Assembly (NCBI RefSeq): GCF_004361065.1
Contig: NZ_SELT01000005.1
Span: forward strand, 1-64,000
Length of the DNA: 64,000 bases
Direction: 5' to 3'
From: Cognatilysobacter terrigena
GTDB taxonomy: Bacteria > Pseudomonadota > Gammaproteobacteria > Xanthomonadales > Xanthomonadaceae
Each line of letters opens with the position of its first letter. Positions within the stretch are counted from its first letter, which is position 1. The position numbers and the translations under genes are program-made. The notes beneath the pieces are model-generated. The model was not told where the DNA came from. It saw only the letters and a program-made list of their open reading frames with translations, and did no database searches. Positions 10,434-21,679 of this stretch are shown here, piece after piece.

Positions 10434-11393
10434 ATGGACCTCGAAGCCTGGTCGGGCCAGCTCAAGACCTTCGCCGATGCCACGCGCGTTCGCCTGCTGG
10501 CGCTGCTCGAGCACGAGGAGCTCACGGTGGCGGAGCTGTCCTCGATCACCCGCCTCGCCCAGCCGCGCGTCTCGACCCACCTCGCGCGGTTGAAGGACGC
10601 AGGCCTCGTGCGCGACCGCCGCGCCGGCGTGTCGGCCTACTACCGGTTCGACGATGAAGCGCTCGACCCGGCGCAGGCGTCGCTCTGGCGCATGCTGCGC
10701 GATGGCAGCGACGACCCCCTGCTGCGGCAGGACGCCGAACGCGTTCCGGGCGTCCTCGCGGCGCGCGCGGTCGAGCAGAACTGGGCGGACACCGTAGCCG
10801 GCGACATGGAGCGCCACTACTCGCCGGGCCGCACGTGGGAGGCGCTGGCGCGATCGGCGTTGCCCCTGATGGAGACGGGCGACGTGCTCGACATCGCGTC
10901 GGGCGACGGCGTTCTTGCCGAACTGATCGCTCCTCATTCGCGCCGTTACGTCTGCCTCGATGCGAGCAGCAAGGTCGTAATGGCCGCCTCCGAGCGCCTG
11001 CGTCGCCTCGGCAACGTCGAGGTGCACGAAGGTGACATGCATGCGCTGGCGTTCGACGACGGAACGTTCGACCTCGTCGTCCTGATGCACGCGCTGACCT
11101 ACGCGGACGAGCCGGCCAAGGCCGTCGCCGAAGCCGCGCGCGTGTTGCGGCCGGGCGGTCGCCTTCTGCTCAGCAGCCTCGCGAGGCACGAGCATCGCGC
11201 GGTCGTCGAGGCCTATGGCCACGTCAATCTCGGCTTCACCGAAAAGGATCTTCAGCGTTTTGCGACCAAGGCCGGTCTGGACGTTCTCAGTAGCGGCGTC
11301 GTCACGCGCGAGCGTCGACCGCCGCATTTCGAGGTGCTTTCGATCATCGCGCGCAAGCCGGATGCGGCCGCGCGCGCAAGGAGCGCACGATGA
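10434..11393 (+). CDS. ArsR-family regulator fused to SAM-dependent methyltransferase domain (SahR-like)
   Basis: 319 residues from the ATG at 10434 (MDLEAWSG). A TTG at 10419 would overlap the operator. Residues 10-75 form a winged helix-turn-helix ([23 protein letters not shown] and [17 protein letters not shown]) of the ArsR/SmtB class, without the metal-binding cysteines. Residues 140-310 are a class I methyltransferase fold, with [14 protein letters not shown] as the SAM-binding motif and [15 protein letters not shown] later. ArsR proteins of this architecture beside metH match SahR, described as an S-adenosylhomocysteine-responsive repressor of methionine-cycle genes in Proteobacteria. 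That would explain a methyltransferase fold used as a sensor. The gene overlaps metH by ATGA, so the two are translationally coupled. Confidence 0.88.
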   Translation: MDLEAWSGQLKTFADATRVRLLALLEHEELTVAELSSITRLAQPRVSTHLARLKDAGLVRDRRAGVSAYYRFDDEALDPAQASLWRMLRDGSDDPLLRQDAERVPGVLAARAVEQNWADTVAGDMERHYSPGRTWEALARSALPLMETGDVLDIASGDGVLAELIAPHSRRYVCLDASSKVVMAASERLRRLGNVEVHEGDMHALAFDDGTFDLVVLMHALTYADEPAKAVAEAARVLRPGGRLLLSSLARHEHRAVVEAYGHVNLGFTEKDLQRFATKAGLDVLSSGVVTRERRPPHFEVLSIIARKPDAAARARSAR

Positions 11394-12484
11394 AGACCCT
11401 GCCCTGGCTCAACCCGCAACGCGCCGAAACGCTGCAGGCACTGCTCGCCGAGCGCATCCTCGTGCTCGACGGCGCGATGGGCACGATGATCCAGCGGCAC
11501 GAGCTGTCGGAAGCCGACTACCGCGGCACCCGGTTCGCGGGCGGCTTCGACGACGCACGCACGGTTGACGGTCACACGCACGGCGCCTCGTGCGGCTGCG
11601 CGCACGACCAACGCGGCAACAACGATCTGCTGAGCCTCACGCGCCCCGACATCATCGCCGGCATCCACCGCGAGTACCTGCTCGCCGGTGCGGATCTCGT
11701 GGAGACCAATACGTTCAACTCGACGTCGATCTCCCTCGCCGACTACGGCCTGTCGCATCTGGCGCGCGAGCTCAACGAAGCCGGTGCCCGCCTCGCCCGT
11801 GAGGTTTGCGACGAGGTCGAACGTACCGACGGCCGCCCGCGTTTCGTGATCGGCGTACTCGGCCCGACCAACCGCACCGCCTCGCTGAGCCCGGACGTCA
11901 ATCGCCCCGGCTATCGCGCCGTCACCTTCGATGATCTGCGGAACGCCTATCGCGAAGCCGCCGATGGCCTGATCGACGGGGGCGCCGACGTGCTCATGGT
12001 CGAAACCATCTTCGACACGCTCAACGCGAAGGCCGCGCTGTTCGCGATCGAAGAAGCGTTCGACGCGCGCGGCGCGCGCCTGCCGGTGATGATCTCCGGC
12101 ACGATCACCGACGCCTCGGGCCGCACGCTCTCGGGCCAGACCGCGGAAGCCTTCTGGTACTCGGTACGCCATTCGCGCCCGCTCGCGATCGGCCTGAACT
12201 GCGCGCTGGGCGCGAAGGATCTGCGTCAGCACGTCGACGTGCTCGCCCAGGTGGCCGACGCCTACGTCAGCGCGCATCCGAACGCCGGCCTGCCGAACGC
12301 GTTCGGCGGCTATGACGAGACGCCCGAGGACATGGCCGAGGTGATCGGCGAGTTCGCGCGCTCGGGCCTCGTCAATCTCGTCGGCGGTTGCTGCGGCACG
12401 ACGCCCGCGCACATCGCCGCAATCGCCGCCGTCGTGCGCGCTCTCGCGCCTCGCGCGCGCCCGCAGCTGGCGAACGCCGCCTGA
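11390..12484 (+). CDS. metH: Methionine synthase MetH, homocysteine-binding module (split gene, part 1)
   Basis: 364 residues covering only the N-terminal homocysteine methyltransferase barrel of cobalamin-dependent methionine synthase. Signatures are [23 protein letters not shown] and [16 protein letters not shown]. The zinc ligands are Cys271 (GLNCALG) and Cys334/Cys335 (GGCCGTTP). Stop codons follow and the remaining modules are in the next gene, 55 bases on. Such a two-gene MetH is known in Xanthomonads, so this is not read as a frameshift. Compared with E. coli MetH, about 15 extra residues (roughly 58-75) rich in His and Cys ([11 protein letters not shown]) replace a short loop. The two products must act together to methylate homocysteine from methyltetrahydrofolate. 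Confidence 0.94.
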   Translation: MKTLPWLNPQRAETLQALLAERILVLDGAMGTMIQRHELSEADYRGTRFAGGFDDARTVDGHTHGASCGCAHDQRGNNDLLSLTRPDIIAGIHREYLLAGADLVETNTFNSTSISLADYGLSHLARELNEAGARLAREVCDEVERTDGRPRFVIGVLGPTNRTASLSPDVNRPGYRAVTFDDLRNAYREAADGLIDGGADVLMVETIFDTLNAKAALFAIEEAFDARGARLPVMISGTITDASGRTLSGQTAEAFWYSVRHSRPLAIGLNCALGAKDLRQHVDVLAQVADAYVSAHPNAGLPNAFGGYDETPEDMAEVIGEFARSGLVNLVGGCCGTTPAHIAAIAAVVRALAPRARPQLANAA

Positions 12485-12539
12485 TCGCAGGCACCTGATT
12501 CACGCGATGCCCGCCGGGCGTCGCCCGCATTGCAGACCG

Positions 12540-15284
<2,745 letters not shown>

Positions 15285-15315
15285 CGGCGCGGGGGCGCCC
15301 GACTTTCCGATCCGC

Positions 15316-15978
15316 ATGGACAACGCCCAGTTCCTTCTTGAGCACGCCGGTCCCGGCCGTATCGGCCTGTGCGGCGGGCGCGATGCGATCAGCCGCCTGA
15401 TCCGCAAGGCGCAGGCGCCGCTGACCGAGGACGGCCATCGAAGCCTGTGGTCGCATGCCTTCCTGTTCACCGAGCGTCGCATCGACGGACGCTGGTGGGT
15501 CATCGAATCGGACCTCGACGTGCGCTATCGCCAGGTGCGTCTCGGCGCGCAGGAAAACCGGCTCGATCGCTATTTCGACGTCGAGGCGTTTCCGAACGTG
15601 GCGGTACTCGATTTCGGCCTTGACGCCGCGCAGATCGCCGCCTGCCAGACGGCCGCGCTCGACGTCGTCTCGGGCCTCGCGCACTACTCGCTACGCGAAC
15701 TCGTCGGCACCCTGCTCGGCATGCACAGCACGCGCTTGCGTCGCCGCGACAACCTGCTGGCGCGCGAAGGCGCGCTGTACTGCTCGGCGCTGGTGCAGCA
15801 CTGCTACGCCGCGGCGGGCATCGAACTTCTTCCGCAGGTGACCGGGAAGAACGTCACGCCGCACGATCTCGCGCAGTCGCCGCTGCCGCACAAGGCGCAT
15901 CGCATCGTCCGCGATCTCGGCGTGTCGAAGATGCGGCGCGTGACGCACGAGTTGGCCGACGCGCTCGGCGTCGACTGA
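15316..15978 (+). CDS. Permuted NlpC/P60-like (YiiX/YebB-type) putative cysteine hydrolase
   Basis: 220 residues, no signal peptide. A His in WSHAFLF (His47), a Glu in WVIESD (Glu64) and a Cys in LYCSALVQHCY (Cys156) come in the order expected for the circularly permuted NlpC/P60 families (YaeF/YiiX group), where the His precedes the Cys. Such proteins cleave or form amide or ester bonds in cell-wall peptides or lipids, but substrates differ widely. The gene starts 31 bases after metH and is convergent with the DUF2058 gene, with 3 bases between. It may share the metH transcript by position only. The family call is from motif order and I would not assign a substrate. Confidence 0.62.
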   Translation: MDNAQFLLEHAGPGRIGLCGGRDAISRLIRKAQAPLTEDGHRSLWSHAFLFTERRIDGRWWVIESDLDVRYRQVRLGAQENRLDRYFDVEAFPNVAVLDFGLDAAQIAACQTAALDVVSGLAHYSLRELVGTLLGMHSTRLRRRDNLLAREGALYCSALVQHCYAAAGIELLPQVTGKNVTPHDLAQSPLPHKAHRIVRDLGVSKMRRVTHELADALGVD

Positions 15979-15981
15979 TCG

Positions 15982-16605
15982 TTACCAGACGAGGTCGTCG
16001 GGCACCTGGTACTGCGGATCGCTGTACGGGTCGTCGCCGGCCGGCGCATTCGGATCGATCTTCAACGCGACCGACTGCTCGAAGATCGCTTCGGCCTGCG
16101 CGAGAACCTCGGCCGTCACGAGCACATAGCGACCGTCCAGCTGCACCACGCCGAGCTCGCCCGCGTTCAACGCGCGGAGCTGCTCGGCATTGACGTAGAT
16201 GCGCTTGATCTTGCCGCCGTACGGGAAGTGACGCGCGATGTCGGCGTCCTTGTCGTTGAGCGACTTGTCCTTCAGGAATTCGGCGAGCTTGACGCGCGCC
16301 TCGCGGCGCTTGCGCGCCTCTTCCTGGCGCGCGGCTTCCGCGGCGATGCGCTCGTCCTTCTCCTTCTGCGCACGCAGCGCGTAGGCCTTGCCGAGATCGA
16401 TTTCTTCCTGCGAACGCGGCTTGCGCGGCGCGTTGCCGCGATGCTCCGGCTTGCGGGCATCGGGGCGACCGCCCTTCCCCGCCGGTCGACGATCGTCGCG
16501 ACGCGGCGCGCCCGGCTTGTTCGCCGGCCGGTCGTTGCGCTTTTCGGGCTTGGGGGCCGGCTTGAAGCCAAGGCCGAGGAGCTGGTCGCGAAGGCTGTCG
16601 CTCAT
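15982..16605 (-). CDS. DUF2058 family protein
   Basis: 207 residues. It opens with MSDSLRDQLLGLGFKP, then a long basic, proline- and arginine-rich linker (about 18-75), then a helical, highly charged segment (DLGKAYALRAQKEKDERIAAE...) and a compact C-terminal domain with FPYGGKIKRIYV and a VPDDLVW end. This layout is that of DUF2058 proteins (E. coli YaiL), annotated in places as nucleoprotein or polynucleotide-associated. The basic tail suggests RNA or DNA binding, but no activity is established. It follows slyX by 9 bases, and the two are likely co-transcribed with ugd. Confidence 0.85.
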   Translation of the reverse strand: MSDSLRDQLLGLGFKPAPKPEKRNDRPANKPGAPRRDDRRPAGKGGRPDARKPEHRGNAPRKPRSQEEIDLGKAYALRAQKEKDERIAAEAARQEEARKRREARVKLAEFLKDKSLNDKDADIARHFPYGGKIKRIYVNAEQLRALNAGELGVVQLDGRYVLVTAEVLAQAEAIFEQSVALKIDPNAPAGDDPYSDPQYQVPDDLVW

Positions 16606-16614
16606 GACGGTCGA

Positions 16615-16845
16615 TCAGTAGTGCGGGGGCGGCGGTTCGAGGCTCGGATCGCCCGTGAGGTCCGACGCGAGGCCGGCGCGGATCTGGCGCAGTTCGTCGA
16701 GCGCGCGCTGCAGCATCATCACCAGGCGCGCGTTTTCGGCGCGCAGGTCGGCGAGCGCATCGCTCAGTTCGACCAGCGAGTGTTCCTGGAAGGCGAGCCG
16801 CGTTTCCAGTTCGACGAGACGGTCGTCGAGCGTCGATTCACTCAT
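16615..16845 (-). CDS. slyX: SlyX family coiled-coil protein
   Basis: 76 residues from the ATG at 16845, whose ATGA overlaps the ugd stop and so fixes the start. A longer frame upstream overlaps ugd and is a shadow. Residues 1-50 ([30 protein letters not shown]) form a heptad coiled coil. The end is the typical proline-rich PPPPHY tail of SlyX. In enterobacteria slyX lies beside slyD, an FKBP-type isomerase, and its role is unknown. Two FKBP genes stand just upstream here as well, which may or may not be meaningful. Confidence 0.9.
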   Translation of the reverse strand: MSESTLDDRLVELETRLAFQEHSLVELSDALADLRAENARLVMMLQRALDELRQIRAGLASDLTGDPSLEPPPPHY

Positions 16846-18179
16846 GCGATGACCGAGCGCCCGCGACCGATGCCGTAGTACGCGAGGCCCGCGGCTTCGA
16901 CTTCGTCCGGGTGGTAGAGGTTGCGGCCATCGAACAGCACGGCGTCGGCAAGACCGGCGCGCAGGCGGCTGAAGTCGGGGCTGCGGAACTGTTTCCACTC
17001 GGTGACGACGACGAGCGCATCCGCGCCGGCAAGCGCTGCATTCGCACTGTCACACAGGACGAAATCCTCGCGATCGCCGACGATGCGGCGCGTTTCCTCG
17101 CGCGCTTCGGGGTCGTAGGCGCGAACCGTCGCGCCGGCGTCCCAGAGCTGCTGCAGCAACACGAGGCTCGACGCCTCGCGCATGTCGTCGGTATTCGGCT
17201 TGAACGCGAGGCCCCACACCGCGAACGTCTTACCGGCGACGTTGCCGCCGTAGTGACGCTCGATCAGCTCGAACAGATGCTGCTTCTGGCGCTGGTTGAC
17301 CGCTTCGACGGCGTGCAGCAGTTCGGCTTCGTAGCCGACGCCATGCGCCGTGCGCGCGAGCGCCTGCACGTCCTTCGGGAAACACGAGCCGCCGTAGCCG
17401 GCGCCCGGATAGATGAAGTGCCAGCCGATGCGCGGATCGGAACCGATGCCCTGTCGCACCGCTTCGATGTCCGCGCCGACGCGCTCCGCGATGTTCGCCA
17501 TTTCGTTCATGAACGAAATCTTGGTGGCGAGCATCGCGTTCGCGGCGTACTTCGTCAGCTCGGCCGAGCGCACGTCCATGACGACGATGCGTTCGTGGTT
17601 GCGATTGAACGGCGCATACAGGCGCTTCAGGCGATCGATGACGTGCGTATCGCTCGCACCGATGACGATGCGATCCGGACGCATGAAGTCGTTGACCGCG
17701 TCGCCTTCCTTGAGGAACTCCGGATTCGACGCGACGCCGAATTCGATGTCGACGCCACGTGCCTTCAGTTCACCGGCAATCGCCTTGTGCACCTTGTCGG
17801 CGGTGCCGACCGGCACCGTCGACTTGTTGACGATGATGCCGGGGCGATCCAGGTGCTGGCCGATCGTGCGCGCAACGGCGAGCACGTATTGGAGATCCGC
17901 ACTGCCGTCCTCACCCGGCGGCGTGCCGACGGCGATGAAGATCACTTCGCCGCGGACGATGGCGTCCGCGGCGTCGGTGGTGAACTGCAGGCGGCCCGCG
18001 GCGTGGTTCGCACGCACCATCGGTGCCAGGCCCGGCTCGAAGATCGGGATCTCGCCGCGTTGCAGCGCGGCGACCTTGCCCGCATCGATGTCGACGCAGA
18101 CGACGTCGTGGCCGACATCCGCAAGGCAGGTGCCGGTGACGAGACCGACGTAGCCGGTACCGAAGATGGTGACGCGCAT
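16842..18179 (-). CDS. ugd: UDP-glucose 6-dehydrogenase
   Basis: 445 residues. It converts UDP-glucose to UDP-glucuronate with two NAD+, supplying exopolysaccharide and lipid A-modification precursors. An N-terminal Rossmann motif [16 protein letters not shown] (1-16), the [16 protein letters not shown] block, the [14 protein letters not shown] segment and the catalytic Cys in [14 protein letters not shown] (about residue 260) are all present. A C-terminal UDP-binding domain follows ([18 protein letters not shown], and YDPEA). Length is normal for the single-domain bacterial enzyme. Its stop overlaps slyX. It is the only polysaccharide precursor gene in the window, so the target polymer is not visible. 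Confidence 0.97.
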   Translation of the reverse strand: MRVTIFGTGYVGLVTGTCLADVGHDVVCVDIDAGKVAALQRGEIPIFEPGLAPMVRANHAAGRLQFTTDAADAIVRGEVIFIAVGTPPGEDGSADLQYVLAVARTIGQHLDRPGIIVNKSTVPVGTADKVHKAIAGELKARGVDIEFGVASNPEFLKEGDAVNDFMRPDRIVIGASDTHVIDRLKRLYAPFNRNHERIVVMDVRSAELTKYAANAMLATKISFMNEMANIAERVGADIEAVRQGIGSDPRIGWHFIYPGAGYGGSCFPKDVQALARTAHGVGYEAELLHAVEAVNQRQKQHLFELIERHYGGNVAGKTFAVWGLAFKPNTDDMREASSLVLLQQLWDAGATVRAYDPEAREETRRIVGDREDFVLCDSANAALAGADALVVVTEWKQFRSPDFSRLRAGLADAVLFDGRNLYHPDEVEAAGLAYYGIGRGRSVIA

Positions 18180-18204
18180 CAGGCGCTCCGTTCCGCGCTA
18201 GCGA

Positions 18205-18999
18205 TCAATGCGCGGGCGACGTGCCGGCGCCGTTCGCATTCGCGATGCCGACGAGCTCGACGTCGAACACCAGCGTCGCGTTCGGCGGGATCGGGCCACC
18301 CGGCGTACCGGTTTCGCCGTAGCCCTGCGACGCCGGAATCCACAGACGGTACTTGCTGCCGACCGGCATCAGCTGGATGCCTTCGCGCCAGCCCGGCACG
18401 ACCTGCTGCAGCGGGAGCGTCGCGGCGCCACCGTGGTCTTCCGAGCTGTCGAACTTGGTGCCGTCGAGCAGCTTGCCGGTGTAGTTCACGGTCACCTGGT
18501 CGTCGGCCTTCGGCTTCGGGCCGGTGCCCTGCGTCAGCACCTGGTACTGCAGGCCGCTCGCGGTGGTCTGCACGCCGGGCGCCTTCGCGTTCTTCGCGAA
18601 GAAGGCCTGGCCTTCCTTCGCGTTCTTGCTGGCCGCCTGCATCTGATCGGCGATGCGCTTGGCCTGCAGCTTCTGCGCGAACGCTTCACGCACCTGCTGC
18701 GCCTGCTGCTCGTTCATCAGCGGCTTGCTGCCGTCAAGCGCCGCCTTCAGGCCCTTCTCGAGCGTCGGAAGATCGATTTCGTCCTTCACCTGCTTGAGCG
18801 TGTTGCCCATGTCGAGACCGATCATGTAGCTCACGCGCGCCTTTTCGTCCTTCAGACCGGGAATGGCGTTCGGGTCCTTGCTGTTGGCCGCGGCGGTGTC
18901 GGCCTTCGGCGCGTTGGCGTCCTTGTTGCAGCCGACAGCGGTGAGCAGCGCGACGGACAGCGTGCCCAGCGCCACGAGGCGCATCGGAGAAACGTTCAT
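18205..18999 (-). CDS. Mip-like FKBP-type peptidyl-prolyl isomerase, putative lipoprotein
   Basis: 264 residues. The hydrophobic N-terminus (residues 5-23) ends at a Cys (LLTAVGC, Cys24), a lipobox-like site, so an envelope lipoprotein is likely. Residues 50-140 form the helical dimerisation region of the Mip/FkpA type, and residues 145-255 the FKBP domain (TASGLQYQVLTQGTG, VTVNYTGKLLDGTKFDSS, VVPGWREGIQLMPVGSKYRLWIP, FDVELVGI). The enzyme isomerises prolyl bonds during folding of exported proteins. A second, related FKBP gene lies 33 bases upstream on the same strand. The pair looks like an old tandem duplication. Confidence 0.94.
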   Translation of the reverse strand: MNVSPMRLVALGTLSVALLTAVGCNKDANAPKADTAAANSKDPNAIPGLKDEKARVSYMIGLDMGNTLKQVKDEIDLPTLEKGLKAALDGSKPLMNEQQAQQVREAFAQKLQAKRIADQMQAASKNAKEGQAFFAKNAKAPGVQTTASGLQYQVLTQGTGPKPKADDQVTVNYTGKLLDGTKFDSSEDHGGAATLPLQQVVPGWREGIQLMPVGSKYRLWIPASQGYGETGTPGGPIPPNATLVFDVELVGIANANGAGTSPAH

Positions 19000-19032
19000 T
19001 CGGAATCCTCTTGGAAGCGGCGCGAGCCGCGG

Positions 19033-20016
19033 TCAGGGCGAGATCGAGAGCAGTTCGACATCGAAAGTGAGTGCGGAGTTCGGACCGATCTGCTCGCCCG
19101 CACCCTTCTCACCGTACGCCAACTGCGACGGAATCCAGAAACGGTACTTCGCGCCGACCGGCATCATCGACAGGCCTTCGGTCCAGCCCGGAATCACCTG
19201 GTTGAGCATGAACTCCACCGGCTGGCCGTTCTTGTACGAGCTGTCGAACACGGTGCCGTCGAGCAGCTTGCCTTCGTAGTTCACACGGACGCGGTCGGTC
19301 GTCTTCGGACGCGCGCCCGAACCCTGGCGCAGCACCATGTACTGCAGGCCGGACGGCGTCGTGAACACGCCCTTCTTCGTCTTGTTCTCGATGAGGAATT
19401 TCTCGCCCGCTTCCTTGTTGGTGCCGGCCTGCGCCGCGCGCTTGGCTTCGATCTTCTGCTTCATCGCCGTGGTGAACTCGGTGCGCACGGCATTGCGCGT
19501 GGCTTCGTCGAGCACCGGCTCCTGACCGGCGAGAAGACCGGCAAGCGCCTGGAACACCAGCGGGAAATCGACTTCGTTCTTGATCGACGTCAGCGACGGG
19601 CCGAGGTCGGCGGCGACGAGGCGCGACACTTCGACCTTCGACACTTCCGGCACCGGGCCCTGCGTCGGCTGGCCGCGACGCGCGGCGATGCGCTGCATCA
19701 GCGCCTGGTTGAGCTTGGCAGCCTTCTCGCGATCGACCTGCGGGATCTTGCCGGCGTTGAGTTCCTCGACGCCCGCGCGGAACGCGTTGATGTCGAAGTC
19801 CGGCGCGATCGGCTTGAGCATCTGCGACAGATCGAACGCAACGACATAGCTCGCCTTCTGGCGCGGGGTGACCAGCGACTGCGCGCTGATGGTCGACGTC
19901 GACGCCGCAGCGGCCGGAGCGGGCTTGGCCGAGGCCTTCGGCGCTGGAGGAGCCGCGAACGCGACGGTGGCGGTCGAGGCGAGCAGCGCGGCGAGGCCGC
20001 GTGCGAACAGGTTCAT
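19033..20016 (-). CDS. Mip-like FKBP-type peptidyl-prolyl isomerase, periplasmic
   Basis: 327 residues. It has a cleavable signal peptide ([24 protein letters not shown]) and no lipobox, unlike its neighbour. The long helical region (about 45-220) contains two weakly related FKBP_N-type segments ([14 protein letters not shown], and [20 protein letters not shown]), so the N-terminal dimerisation part may be duplicated. The FKBP domain is about 225-325 ([56 protein letters not shown]). It should act on prolyl bonds of exported proteins. It is divergent from the YtrA operon. Confidence 0.93.
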   Translation of the reverse strand: MNLFARGLAALLASTATVAFAAPPAPKASAKPAPAAAASTSTISAQSLVTPRQKASYVVAFDLSQMLKPIAPDFDINAFRAGVEELNAGKIPQVDREKAAKLNQALMQRIAARRGQPTQGPVPEVSKVEVSRLVAADLGPSLTSIKNEVDFPLVFQALAGLLAGQEPVLDEATRNAVRTEFTTAMKQKIEAKRAAQAGTNKEAGEKFLIENKTKKGVFTTPSGLQYMVLRQGSGARPKTTDRVRVNYEGKLLDGTVFDSSYKNGQPVEFMLNQVIPGWTEGLSMMPVGAKYRFWIPSQLAYGEKGAGEQIGPNSALTFDVELLSISP

Positions 20017-20130
20017 TGCACGACTCCAGGTGCGGGCGCCGGATCGGCGCGAGGGGCCGTATTGTCACGGCCCGTCCTGAACCGGGCAAATCGGAGAGCG
20101 GCCGTATGCCATCAGTTGGGCATGGGGTTG

Positions 20131-20158
20131 TTGACGCTGGCCGAATCGGTGTTATAGT
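20131..20158 (+). promoter_or_regulatory. Sigma-70 promoter of the YtrA/ABC operon
   Basis: TTGACG (20131-20136), a 16-base spacer and TATAGT (20153-20158) give a near-consensus vegetative promoter about 40 bases before the small-peptide gene. It is one of the best promoter matches I found in the window. The operator below covers its -10 element. Confidence 0.78.
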
Positions 20159-20172
20159 TGCCTACAACACCG
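20147..20172. promoter_or_regulatory. YtrA-type operator, GGTG-N16-CACC
   Basis: A perfect 7-base inverted repeat, CGGTGTT (20147-20153) and AACACCG (20166-20172), with a 12-base gap. Its core reads GGTG at 20148-20151 and CACC at 20168-20171, exactly 16 bases apart. From memory, this is the palindrome reported for the YtrA GntR regulator in Xanthomonas citri. It sits over the -10 element, so repression by blocking RNA polymerase is likely. The YtrA gene is second in the operon, implying autoregulation. Confidence 0.72.
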
Positions 20173-20195
20173 GTCTACCAACGAGGAGGTTTGCC

Positions 20196-20420
20196 ATGTA
20201 CCGCAGGCTCCGTACTAGCCTGAACGCGCTCGTGGTCACGGCGGCCCTGTGCGCGACCGGCGCATTCGCCGCCGCGTCGATGCCGTTCGCGCCCGCCGCC
20301 CAAGCGGTGACTGCCCCGGCTGTCGCCGCCGCGGTCAGCGTTCCCCACAAGATCAGCCACACCAACCGCATCCGCCACGCGCTGGCGATGCCCTATTTCT
20401 CCTTCCTGCCGAGGGGCTGA
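20196..20420 (+). CDS. Small secreted or membrane peptide of the YtrA operon
   Basis: 74 residues from the ATG at 20196, which has a strong GAGGAGG site six bases upstream. A longer reading frame from 20001 lies over the promoter and is not used. The N-terminus is a convincing signal peptide (basic MYRRLR, then hydrophobic LNALVVTAALCATGAFAAAS). The mature part is Ala- and Val-rich and ends in a basic HKISHTNRIRHAL stretch and AMPYFSFLPRG. No known domain is visible. It stands first in the operon, 3 bases before the regulator gene, so it should share the same inducing signal. It could be a substrate, sensor or modulator of the ABC transporter, but this is open. Confidence 0.7.
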   Translation: MYRRLRTSLNALVVTAALCATGAFAAASMPFAPAAQAVTAPAVAAAVSVPHKISHTNRIRHALAMPYFSFLPRG

Positions 20421-20423
20421 TCC

Positions 20424-20795
20424 ATGGCCGCCATCCAATGGAGCGACGGCGCTCCCATCTACCGCCAGCTGAAGGAGCGAGTCATCGCGATGATGCTCGA
20501 CGGACTTCTCAAGCCGGGCGATCCGCTGCCCTCCGTGCGCCAGGTCGCCGCGGAGTACCAGCTCAACCCCATCACCGTGTCGCGGGCCTACCAGGAGCTC
20601 GCCGACGAATCTCTGGTCGAAAAACGCCGAGGACTGGGCATGTACGTCACCGAAGAAGCCGCGAGGAAGCTGCTGGTCAACGAACGCGACCGTTTCCTCA
20701 ATGAGGAATGGCCCCAGGTGATGGAACGCATTGCTCGCCTCGGGCTGAAGCTCGAGGAACTCATGGCCGCCGGCCGTAAGGAAGGCACGCAATGA
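20424..20795 (+). CDS. GntR-family transcriptional regulator, YtrA subfamily
   Basis: 123 residues, the short length typical of the YtrA subfamily (a DNA-binding domain plus a small helical dimerisation tail, no ligand domain). Residues 10-75 carry the winged helix: APIYRQLKERVIAMMLDG, the recognition region LPSVRQVAAEYQLNPITVSRAYQEL, and the wing LVEKRRGLGMYVTE. The last 45 residues are helical. Such proteins regulate ABC transporter operons that contain their own gene. It overlaps the ATP-binding protein gene by ATGA. Its predicted target is the GGTG-N16-CACC repeat upstream. Confidence 0.93.
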   Translation: MAAIQWSDGAPIYRQLKERVIAMMLDGLLKPGDPLPSVRQVAAEYQLNPITVSRAYQELADESLVEKRRGLGMYVTEEAARKLLVNERDRFLNEEWPQVMERIARLGLKLEELMAAGRKEGTQ

Positions 20796-21679
20796 ACGCC
20801 CAGGTTGCTCCGTCCTCTCCTGCCCCGGTGGTGCGTGCCCGCAACCTCCGCAAGGGCTACAAGAACAAGCTGGCCCTCGACGGCGCGACGTTCGAGATCC
20901 CGGCGGGCCGCATCGTCGGCCTGATCGGTCCGAACGGCGCCGGCAAGACCACCGCCCTCAAGGCGATGCTCGGCCTGATCCCGTTCGACGGCGAACTCAG
21001 CGTGCTCGGCCGCAACCCCTGCACGCAGCGCGACGACCTGATGCAGGACGTCTGCTTCATCGCCGACGTCGCCGTGCTGCCGCGCTGGATCCGCGTCAAG
21101 GAAGCGATCGAGTTCGTCGCCGGCGTGCATCCGCGCTTCGACATGGCCAAGTGCGAGCGTTTCCTCGCCGGCACGCAGCTCAAGCCGAACCTCAAGGTTC
21201 GCGAGATGTCGAAGGGCATGATCGTGCAGCTGCATCTCGCACTGGTCATGGCCATCGACGCCAAGCTGCTGGTGCTCGACGAACCGACGCTCGGCCTCGA
21301 CATCCTCTACCGCAAGCAGTTCTACCAGCGCCTGCTGGAGGACTACTTCGACGAGGAGAAGACGATCATCGTCACCACCCACCAGGTCGAAGAGATCGAG
21401 CACATCCTCACCGACGTGCTGTTCATCCGCGACGGCAAGATCACGCTCGACGCCGCCATGGACACGCTCGGCGAGCGCTACACCGAAGTGCTGGTCGACG
21501 GTGCGCATCTCGACGCCGCCCGCGCACTGAAGCCGATCGATGAACGTGCACTTCCGTTCGGCAAGACCGTGATGCTGTTCGACGGCGTTCCGGAAGCCCA
21601 GCTCGCCACGTTCGGGGAAACCCGCACGCCCGGCCTGGCCGACCTGTTCGTCGCCACGATGAAGGGGACCTACGCATGA
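20792..21679 (+). CDS. ABC transporter ATP-binding protein
   Basis: 295 residues. Walker A GPNGAGKT (about residues 47-54), a signature motif that is degenerate (VREMSKGMIVQLHLAL in place of LSGGQ), Walker B LLVLDEPTLGLD and the switch His in TTHQVEEIE are all present. The C-terminal 60 residues form a small extra domain. The degenerate signature is common in the YtrA/YtrB-type systems. It should hydrolyse ATP for the permease encoded next, which it overlaps by ATGA. Direction of transport and substrate are unknown; related systems are induced by cell-wall stress in Bacillus. Confidence 0.93.
   Translation: MNAQVAPSSPAPVVRARNLRKGYKNKLALDGATFEIPAGRIVGLIGPNGAGKTTALKAMLGLIPFDGELSVLGRNPCTQRDDLMQDVCFIADVAVLPRWIRVKEAIEFVAGVHPRFDMAKCERFLAGTQLKPNLKVREMSKGMIVQLHLALVMAIDAKLLVLDEPTLGLDILYRKQFYQRLLEDYFDEEKTIIVTTHQVEEIEHILTDVLFIRDGKITLDAAMDTLGERYTEVLVDGAHLDAARALKPIDERALPFGKTVMLFDGVPEAQLATFGETRTPGLADLFVATMKGTYA

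Noticed and set aside
12485-12539. Split metH as a frameshift or pseudogene
   Set aside because: Both parts are complete modules with their own start and stop, 55 bases apart, and the same split is known in Xanthomonads.
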